Assembly: GCF_002252755.1 (NCBI RefSeq)
Contig: NZ_NHOY01000071.1
Span: 34,067 to 98,066, forward strand
From: Halorubrum sp. Hd13
Lineage (GTDB): Archaea; Halobacteriota; Halobacteria; Halobacteriales; Haloferacaceae
Direction: 5' to 3'
DNA length: 64,000 nt
Shown: positions 58,280-64,000 of the stretch, in pieces
How the letters are laid out: the number at the start of each line of letters is the position of its first letter
How positions within the stretch are numbered: the first letter of the stretch is position 1
The notes under the pieces: model-generated
Told to the model about the DNA's origin: nothing
Seen by the model: the letters and a program-made list of their open reading frames with translations, nothing else
Databases searched by the model: none
Made by a program: the position numbers and the translations under genes

Positions 58280-59206
58280 TCACTCGCCGCCCGCCCGGAG
58301 GTAGTAGAACACGTACGTCTGGGCGTATCCGGCGTATTCGCCGCCGAAGCGCTCGCGGATCGCCCGCGACGTCTCGACGTAGCCGCCGCGCTCGCAGTCG
58401 GGGTAGTACTCCTCGATCGTCGTCCGGATCCAGGTGTCGAGCGGCACCGCCTCGAGGAAGCCGAGCGAGAACAGCAGCACGCAGTCGGCGACCTTGTCCC
58501 CGACGCCGACGAACCGGGTCAGCGATTCGCGCGCCTCCTCGTACGGGAGCTCCGCCGCCGCCAGCGGGTCCGCCTCGCCGGACGACACCATCTCGGCCGT
58601 CCGCTGCACGTAGGGCGCGCGGTAGCCCAGCGAGAGGTCGCGAAGCTCCGCCTCCGTCCGGGCGGCGAGCTGCTTCGGCGTCGGGAACGCGTGGTACGCC
58701 GCTCCGTCGAGTTCGACGACGTCGCCGTACGTCTCCCGGAGGCGGCGCTGCATCCCGTGGATCCGCGCGACGCGCATCTGCGCCGAGCAGATGAAGGAGA
58801 TCAGACACGGAAACGCCGGATCGCGAGTGAGTCGCATTCCCTCGTACGCGTCGTACGCTCGTTCGAGCAGGGGGAGGTCGGGGGTCGCGTCGAGGATCGC
58901 GTCCAGGTCGTCGTCGAGCCGGAACAGGTGTTTGAGGAGCGGGACGGCGTCGATCGCCGACTCCCAGTGGAGCCTCCCGTCGTGGACCCCGCCCTCGTGT
59001 CTGACCCGCAGCGGGACGCGCTCGTCGACGACGCCGGGGATCGGGGAGACGACCGTCTCGTACCAGTCGTCGCCGCCGTGGGCGTGGAGGTCCGCGTACG
59101 TCTCGCCGTCCGCGCGGTTCCAGAGGTAGCTCTGACCGCTCTCGACGGTCGCCTGCAGATCGAACGGCCCGTCCAGGTCCGCGATATCTATCGCGCCTCG
59201 TTCCAT
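58280..59206 (-). CDS. ogg: 8-oxoguanine DNA glycosylase (OGG1-type)
   Basis: 308 aa from the ATG at 59204-59206. It has an N-terminal OGG domain (DIADLDGPFDLQATVESGQSYLWNRADGETYAD) and an HhH-GPD repair domain: FICSAQMRVARIHGMQRRLRETYG, LSLGYRAPYVQRTAEMV, and RFVGVGDKVADCVLLFSLGFLEAVPLDTWIRTTIEEYYP. The GVGDK lysine (near 236) and VPLDTWI aspartate (near 255) are the catalytic pair. It should remove 8-oxoG and cut the AP site. Confidence 0.93.
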   Translation of the reverse strand: MERGAIDIADLDGPFDLQATVESGQSYLWNRADGETYADLHAHGGDDWYETVVSPIPGVVDERVPLRVRHEGGVHDGRLHWESAIDAVPLLKHLFRLDDDLDAILDATPDLPLLERAYDAYEGMRLTRDPAFPCLISFICSAQMRVARIHGMQRRLRETYGDVVELDGAAYHAFPTPKQLAARTEAELRDLSLGYRAPYVQRTAEMVSSGEADPLAAAELPYEEARESLTRFVGVGDKVADCVLLFSLGFLEAVPLDTWIRTTIEEYYPDCERGGYVETSRAIRERFGGEYAGYAQTYVFYYLRAGGE

Positions 59207-59349
59207 TACCGATCTGAGAGGGTCGCAGCCGTATTCGGATTTCGGTACCGGCGGTGGCCAGCGACGTCGCGTCCGAGACGTCGGGACCGATCGGCGGCAA
59301 CTCCCACGGGCGAAGCGGGGTTTTTGACCGGTCGCCACGTAGCGGGTGT

Positions 59350-59847
59350 ATGCCGACGTACCGCCGGACGACCCGCGTGCCCGCCCCCATCGACGAAGTG
59401 TGGGCGTTTCACTCCACGATCGACGGCCTCCGCGCACTCACACCGGACTGGATGAACCTCCGGATCGCCGGCGTCGAGGGGCCGGACGGGGAGCCGGACC
59501 CGGCGGTGCTCGTCGAGGGATCGCGGATACGGATGTCGATGCGACCGTTCGGCGTCGGGCCCCGACAGCGGTGGGTCTCCCGAATCGTCGAGCGGAAGCC
59601 CGACGGCGACACCCCGGTCAAGGAGAGCGCGCGCTTCGTCGACGACATGGTCGGTGGCCCGTTCCGTCGGTGGGAACACACCCACGCCTTCTACGCCGAC
59701 GGCGAGGAGACCCTCCTCGTCGACAGCGTCTCGTACCGGCTCCCGCTCGGCCCGCTCGGCGACGTCGCCGGCCCCTTCGCGAAGGTCGGGTTCGAGGGGA
59801 TGTTCCGCGACCGACACCGGCGGACGATCGAGCGGTTCGAGGCGTAA
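59350..59847 (+). CDS. SRPBCC-superfamily (START-like) protein
   Basis: 165 aa. The opening MPTYRRTTRVPAPIDEVWAFHSTIDGLRALTPDWMNLRI is the typical first strand and helix of the cyclase/START fold, and it ends with the long helix FAKVGFEGMFRDRHRRTIERF. Ligand unknown. TTTTTGACC at 59321-59329 lies about 28 nt before the ATG, and the gene is divergent from ogg. Confidence 0.88.
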   Translation: MPTYRRTTRVPAPIDEVWAFHSTIDGLRALTPDWMNLRIAGVEGPDGEPDPAVLVEGSRIRMSMRPFGVGPRQRWVSRIVERKPDGDTPVKESARFVDDMVGGPFRRWEHTHAFYADGEETLLVDSVSYRLPLGPLGDVAGPFAKVGFEGMFRDRHRRTIERFEA

Positions 59848-59875
59848 CGGTCGTGGAAGCGGGCGGTTCGCCGGT

Positions 59876-61516
59876 TCAGGCGGGAGCGGCCGCCGTCTCC
59901 GCTCCGAAGGTGAGTTCGAACACCGCACCGCCGTCGTTTCGGACCTCGAGCACCCAGCCGTGGGCGTCCGCGATCCGGTCGACGATCGCGAGCCCGAGCC
60001 CCGAGCTCCCGGCGGTCGAGAACCCCGAGTCGAACAGCGAGTCGCGCGCGTCGGGCGGTACCCCCGGTCCGTCGTCAGCGACGTACAGCCCACGCGCGCC
60101 CGAGCCATCGCCGTCGGTTCCCACTTCGATGTTGACATCGGGCCCGCCGTGGTCGACGGCGTTCCGGAAGAGGTTCTCGAACAGCTGCCGCAAACGCTCC
60201 GGATCGGCTTCCACGTGACCGACGTCGTCCCCGACCGTCAGCGTCGCCTTCGGCGCCCGCACGCAGTCCCAAGCGCCCTCGGCGAGCGACGCCACCGGGA
60301 CGGACTCCGTCTCGTCGATCGCGTCGCCGCGCTTCGCCAGCATGAGGAGGTCCTCGATGAGCGTCTCCATCCGGTGTACCGCGCGTTCCATCGCCTCGTA
60401 CTCCGCGCGCGCGACGTCGTCCTCGACGAGGTCGAGGTACCCGGAGAGGACGTTGAGGGGGTTCCGGAGGTCGTGAGAGACGACCGCGCTGAACTGCTCG
60501 AGCCGTTCCGTCTGGCGACGGAGTTCGAGCCGGCGTTCGTTCCGCGCGAGGGTGTGCGCGATCAGGTCACCGAAGGTGCGGTACGCGGCGACTTCGTCCT
60601 CGGTCCACGCTCGCGGTTCATCGGTCTCTAACGCGAGGACGCCGATGAGCTCCCAGTCGCTGACGAGCGGGACGTGAACCGTCGCCGGCGGGGCTCCGTC
60701 CCCGGCACCCGGAACCGAACCGGCGTTCGCGCCCGGGGGCGATCCCGTGTCCGACAGCGGACCCTCGTCGGTCGGGGTCGCGTCCCCGGACTTACCGGCG
60801 GAGATCGGTGGACGGACGACGTTCTCGAACGTGGACAGCGCCTCGGGACCCGGAAACTCCGCGTACGATTTCGAGCCGGGGTCGCAGTTCCCCGAGGACC
60901 AGTGATACGCCGGCTCGAACGCGTCTCCAGCGTCCAAGTAACAGATGATTCGGTCCACCTCGACCTGCCGGCCGACCTGCTCCATCGTCCAGACGATTTT
61001 CGTCTCGACCTCGTCCGACCGAGTGCTCATCAGCGTGGTACCGGCGTCCAGCAGCGCCTCCCGAAGCCGTACGACGTCGTCAGCGCCGAGTCGCGTCAGC
61101 GCGGGTTCGATCGCGTCCCGGAGGCGCTCGACGAGTGAGTCGGTGCAACTTCCGTCAGTTTCCGCTCGCTCGTTCGGATCGACGCGGACGACGTCGTCCG
61201 CGCCCGCGTCTATGACGGTGCGGGTCAGTTCGACTCCCGGCTCCTCCACGGCGACTATCACCGGCACGCTCTCGGGGGTCGCCGCGAGGCGTCTCCGAAC
61301 GTCTCCCGACGCGAGGGCATCGGCCGTGGTGACTATCCCGCAGGCGTCGGCGAGCGGCGACCGCTCCTCCTCCGCGGCTGGCGCTAGCGCCGCCGGGGCG
61401 GCCACCCCGTACTCCGGCGTCCGGGGGGCGCTCCACGCGTCCGCGACCGCTTCGCGGACGCGGCGGCGGACGTTCGTGTCGTCACCGACGTAGACGACTG
61501 CGGAACGACGAGGCAT
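59876..61516 (-). CDS. Sensor histidine kinase with receiver-like head and GAF-type domain
   Basis: 546 aa from the ATG at 61514-61516. Residues 1-120 look like a receiver fold (SAVVYVGDDTNVRRRVREAVADAW...VPVIVAVEEP...VIDAGADDVVRVD), but ACGIVTTADAL stands where the phosphorylated aspartate is expected. A GAF-type domain follows (about 165-320, with a Gly/Pro-rich insert). The kinase core has SHDLRNPLNVLSGYLDLVEDD with phospho-His near 345, N box FENLFRNAVDHGG, G1 VADDGPGVPPDARDSLF, and G2 SSGLGLAIVDRIADAHG. No membrane helices, so it is cytosolic. No cognate regulator gene is adjacent. GATAAC box about 27 nt upstream. Confidence 0.9.
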   Translation of the reverse strand: MPRRSAVVYVGDDTNVRRRVREAVADAWSAPRTPEYGVAAPAALAPAAEEERSPLADACGIVTTADALASGDVRRRLAATPESVPVIVAVEEPGVELTRTVIDAGADDVVRVDPNERAETDGSCTDSLVERLRDAIEPALTRLGADDVVRLREALLDAGTTLMSTRSDEVETKIVWTMEQVGRQVEVDRIICYLDAGDAFEPAYHWSSGNCDPGSKSYAEFPGPEALSTFENVVRPPISAGKSGDATPTDEGPLSDTGSPPGANAGSVPGAGDGAPPATVHVPLVSDWELIGVLALETDEPRAWTEDEVAAYRTFGDLIAHTLARNERRLELRRQTERLEQFSAVVSHDLRNPLNVLSGYLDLVEDDVARAEYEAMERAVHRMETLIEDLLMLAKRGDAIDETESVPVASLAEGAWDCVRAPKATLTVGDDVGHVEADPERLRQLFENLFRNAVDHGGPDVNIEVGTDGDGSGARGLYVADDGPGVPPDARDSLFDSGFSTAGSSGLGLAIVDRIADAHGWVLEVRNDGGAVFELTFGAETAAAPA

Positions 61517-61576
61517 ACAGATAGGTCCGGCCGATAACATTTCAACGTTAACGCCCGAATATCGGCCGTGAGAACG

Positions 61577-62464
61577 TTAGCTCGCCGTCCCCGTCGACGT
61601 CAGCGCGATCCCAGCGAGGACGACGGCGCCCCCTACCAGCGTGATCGGAGTCGGAACCTCGGCGAGAAGGACCAACGCGAGCACGGTCGCGCCGACCGGT
61701 TCGCCCAGCAGCGACACGGACGCAACGCTCGACTCGACGTGCGCGAGCGCCCAGTTGAGCACGGTGTGACCGAGCAGTCCCGGGCCCAGTGCGAGCCCCG
61801 CGAAGAGCGCCCACTCACGGGGTGGATACCCGCCGAGCGGATGCCCCTTTGCTAGCACGACCGCGAAGAGCGCCACGGTACAGACGCCGTAGACGACGAC
61901 CACGTACGGGACGAGCGAGACGCGCTGCCGGAGCGAGCGACCGGCGAGGACGTAGCCGGCGGCCGTCACCGCGCCGAACAGCGCCAATCCGTTCCCGTAG
62001 AGCGGTCGCGGACCGACGAGCACTCCGCCGAGGAGGTCGCCGACGGACATCGCGACCATCCCCGCGACCGCGACAGCGATGCCGAGGGCCATTCGGCGCG
62101 TCACTCGCTCTCGGAGGAGCAGCCACGCGCCGAGCGCGACGAACACCGGCTGCGCCTGGACGAGCGTGACGCTCGCCGCGACACTCGTCCATTCCAAGCT
62201 CTCGAACCAAGCGGCGAAGTGGAGCGCGAGCGCGACCCCCGACAGCGTCGCGAACGCGAGATCGCGGCGGCCGATTCGGACGAACTCGGTCCGATACCGC
62301 CAGATCGCGGCCGGAAGGAGCGGTAGCGTCGTGAACAGGACGCGGTAGAACGCGGCCACCGAACTCGGCGCCGCGCTGAGCCTGACGAGAATCGCCCCGG
62401 CGCTCACGGCGACGACCGCGGTCGCGAGGGCGGCCGTCGGTGGGACGCGAGGGTCGGCGGACAT
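61577..62464 (-). CDS. EamA/DMT-superfamily transporter (copy 2)
   Basis: 295 aa from the ATG at 62462-62464. Ten hydrophobic helices in two EamA repeats: AALATAVVAVSAGAILVRLSAAPSSVAAFYRVLFTTLPLLPAAI, then LHFAAWFESLEWTSVAASVTLVQAQPVFVALGAWLLLRERVTRRMALGIAVAVAGM, and GLLGHTVLNWALAHVESSVASVSLLGEPVGATVLALVLLAEVPTPITLVGGAVVLAGIAL. The exported compound is unknown. The 73-codon upstream extension is out of character and rejected. Confidence 0.9.
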   Translation of the reverse strand: MSADPRVPPTAALATAVVAVSAGAILVRLSAAPSSVAAFYRVLFTTLPLLPAAIWRYRTEFVRIGRRDLAFATLSGVALALHFAAWFESLEWTSVAASVTLVQAQPVFVALGAWLLLRERVTRRMALGIAVAVAGMVAMSVGDLLGGVLVGPRPLYGNGLALFGAVTAAGYVLAGRSLRQRVSLVPYVVVVYGVCTVALFAVVLAKGHPLGGYPPREWALFAGLALGPGLLGHTVLNWALAHVESSVASVSLLGEPVGATVLALVLLAEVPTPITLVGGAVVLAGIALTSTGTAS

Positions 62465-62569
62465 CGTCGTCGGTCGTTTCGCCCCCCGTCGCTTACGGGT
62501 TTCGGGACGAGTCGTCGCCTTCGGTAACGTGCCGACGGAGATTTGCGACTCCGGTTCGAACGGCGACGC

Positions 62570-62866
62570 ATGTGCGCTGACACGTTCGGCGTGGGGATCC
62601 ACCTCACCGATACGGAACTCCAGTTCGTCGTTCACGTCCCGTCGGACGTCGACTCCGGGTGGACCGACCCCGAGGCGTTCCAATCGTTGGTCGCAGAGAC
62701 CGTCTGGGACCTGCTCGATCAGCAGGTCGTTCTCGGGACCATCGCCGAACGGTTCGAGGCAGAGACGACCGTCACGCTGGGGACCGTCACGCTCGAATCG
62801 GACGGTACCGTCGTGTCACACGAGCTCAACCCCCCGACTTCAACGCCGGAGGACGAGACGGAGTGA
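62570..62866 (+). CDS. Unrecognised small haloarchaeal protein
   Basis: 98 aa from the ATG at 62570 (MCADTFGVGIHLTDTELQFVVHVPSDVDSGWTDPEAFQSLVAETVWDLLDQQVVLGTIAERFEAETTVTLGTVTLESDGTVVSHELNP). Regular alternation of strands and one helix suggests a small alpha/beta domain; a single cysteine at position 2. I see no family match. It faces the minus-strand gene at 62894 with 27 nt between stops. Confidence 0.6.
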   Translation: MCADTFGVGIHLTDTELQFVVHVPSDVDSGWTDPEAFQSLVAETVWDLLDQQVVLGTIAERFEAETTVTLGTVTLESDGTVVSHELNPPTSTPEDETE

Positions 62867-62893
62867 ATCGGACGGGACGAACGCGTCCACCGG

Positions 62894-63784
62894 TCAGTCG
62901 TCGCCGACCGTCCCCGGTCCGCCGTCCGGATCCGTCTCGTCCGCCGACGCCGCGAGGACGGCCCCGACGACCCACATCCGATCTCGATCGTACGCGGTGA
63001 GATCGTACCGCGTCGAGCCGACGGTCTCCCCCCACGTGTCGAGCACACCGAGCCGCACGAGCCCCGACAGCGTCGCGCCGAGCGTCCGCGGCGTCGTCTC
63101 CGGGTCGGAGAGGGCGGCGTGGACCTGCCGCGACTGGGGGTAATTCCGCGTACAGCGCTCCACCCCCTCGCGCGCCTCTGCCCAGTGGCGGCGCACGTAC
63201 CCGAACGTCGTCGGGTCGTCACGGTGCAGTCGGTCCAGGGCTCCCGCGACGGGATGGTCAACGCTTCCCACGTCGCCGGTCGGATCGAACAGCGATCGGA
63301 CGTCCGCGGCCACTTCGGGACGATACGAACACCCGACGACGACGTCGTCGACGCCGGACAGCCCGCGCAACCCCGTTACGAACGACCGAGCCGCAGCGAC
63401 TCCTCTGTCGGTCACCACCGGAACGATGTCGTCAACGACGATCGAGGGCACTTCCCCCTCGGAATCGGCGACGTACGTCGAAACGGCGTCGACCACGCGA
63501 TCGAGCTCGGTGGACGCGTCAAGCATCGTGTACGCGAGCCGCCGTCCCGGAACGACCTGTGTCGTCGCCGTCGATCCCCGGGTGGTGTCGCTCGCGGAGA
63601 CGATCGCCTCGCTGGAGGGCCCCGACCCGGGCGAGTCGCGCCACCCGCGTCGCCACTCCTCGATTCCGGTTCCGAACAGCACGGAGATCACTCGTTCCGA
63701 CGGCACATCGTCACGAACCGGTGGCTGCCCCGTCGCGGACAGTCGCACCGTGACGTCGTGATCAGGGTCCGTCGGAACGGCCAT
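62894..63784 (-). CDS. Haloarchaeal protein with RecA/KaiC-like and winged-helix-like parts (uncharacterised)
   Basis: 296 aa from the ATG at 63782-63784. The first 170 residues alternate strands and helices like a RecA-type core without a P-loop: ERVISVLFGTGIEEWRRGW, RRLAYTMLDASTELDRVVDAVSTYVADSEGEVPSIVVDDIVPVVTDRGVAAARSFVTGLRGLSGVDDVVVGCSYRPE. The C-terminal third (FGYVRRHWAEAREGVERCTRNYPQSRQVHAALSDPETTPRTLGATLSGLVRLGVLDTWGETVGSTRYDLTAYDRDRMWVVG) looks like a winged helix. A regulator or signalling partner is possible. TTTATG-like box near 63813-63818. Confidence 0.65.
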   Translation of the reverse strand: MAVPTDPDHDVTVRLSATGQPPVRDDVPSERVISVLFGTGIEEWRRGWRDSPGSGPSSEAIVSASDTTRGSTATTQVVPGRRLAYTMLDASTELDRVVDAVSTYVADSEGEVPSIVVDDIVPVVTDRGVAAARSFVTGLRGLSGVDDVVVGCSYRPEVAADVRSLFDPTGDVGSVDHPVAGALDRLHRDDPTTFGYVRRHWAEAREGVERCTRNYPQSRQVHAALSDPETTPRTLGATLSGLVRLGVLDTWGETVGSTRYDLTAYDRDRMWVVGAVLAASADETDPDGGPGTVGDD

Positions 63785-64000
63785 GTGTGACGTTAGCTTC
63801 AGCGACAAAATTCATAAACTTATGGGTAGACATCTCAATATTGAAATTCGGCTGCTTCGCGGCGATCGGTGACGTAAACTGGTCGCACCGCGGTTGCCGG
63901 GGTCGTACCACGGTCAACTCTGCCGACCGCTCGCGCTACGCGTCTCCAAAAAAATCGTGTGGGGCAATCGCCCCTATGAATGGGCAGGCGGCGAACCGCG
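63785..64000. other. Right-edge region with hairpin and T-run; possible partial gene at 63976
   Basis: 216 bp to the window end. GGGGC-AATC-GCCCC (63961-63974) forms a 5-bp hairpin next to A7 (63947-63953). Read on the minus strand this is hairpin then T7, like a terminator for a gene arriving from the right. Read on the plus strand, the A-run stands about 26 nt before an ATG at 63976 (MNGQAANR, open to the edge). The two readings cannot be separated here. Confidence 0.3.

Overview
This 64 kb window is chromosomal DNA from a halophilic archaeon (class Halobacteria, most like Halorubrum). The signs are very high GC, strongly acidic proteins, TATA-like boxes about 25-32 nt before start codons that mostly lack ribosome binding sites (leaderless transcripts), a tRNA gene without encoded CCA, two TFB genes, a Tat-exported halocyanin, and many families confined to haloarchaea. 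Genes are densely packed on both strands. I see no insertion sequence, prophage, CRISPR array or rRNA. Only two gene-free stretches exceed 300 bases (12538-12933 and 28517-28859).

Layout. 1-0.9 kb: phosphotransferase genes ptsH and the start of ptsI (minus strand). 1-4 kb: a yqeC-like gene divergent from an aldehyde:ferredoxin oxidoreductase homologue that appears to lack three of its four cluster cysteines. 4-12.5 kb: YchF GTPase, UspA, biotin ligase, a 2Fe-2S ferredoxin, membrane proteins, an Lrp-type regulator, and GatE for Gln-tRNA formation. 12.6-13.1 kb: a gene-free, hairpin-rich segment followed by tRNA-Leu(GAG). 13-23 kb: DUF420 and YdjM-like membrane proteins, halocyanin, PurF, RqcH, Elp3 and the Bax1 nuclease. 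23-33 kb: a DoxX pair, an RNA methyltransferase with its PUA-like domain on a separate gene, a PAC2 chaperone, MenF, a SUOX-fold protein, a ribbon-helix-helix protein, UPF0058, a rhomboid protease and a METTL5-type methyltransferase. 33-40.7 kb: TFB, UspA, MenE with an acidic repeat tail, acyl-CoA dehydrogenase, an MBL hydrolase and an HhH-MutS protein.

40.7-53 kb is a carbohydrate locus. A 1576-residue double-module GH15 glucoamylase faces a tight plus-strand run of GH13 alpha-amylase, a glucosylglycerol hydrolase-like GH13, MalQ and a cation exchanger. None of these enzymes has a signal peptide, so the locus probably handles intracellular alpha-glucans and glucosides. 53-64 kb: an M20 amidohydrolase, an MscS channel gene broken by two apparent 1-nt deletions, a second TFB with a long regulatory upstream region, a small zinc-ribbon protein, a second UPF0058, DUF555, an OGG-type glycosylase, SRPBCC, a histidine kinase, an EamA transporter and two unrecognised haloarchaeal genes.

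The points most worth following are the oxidoreductase without cluster ligands beside yqeC, the structured element at 12.6 kb, the GH15/GH13/GghA-like locus, the double-frameshifted mscS, and inverted repeats in both TFB promoters. Family assignments come from recognising motifs by eye; no search was run.
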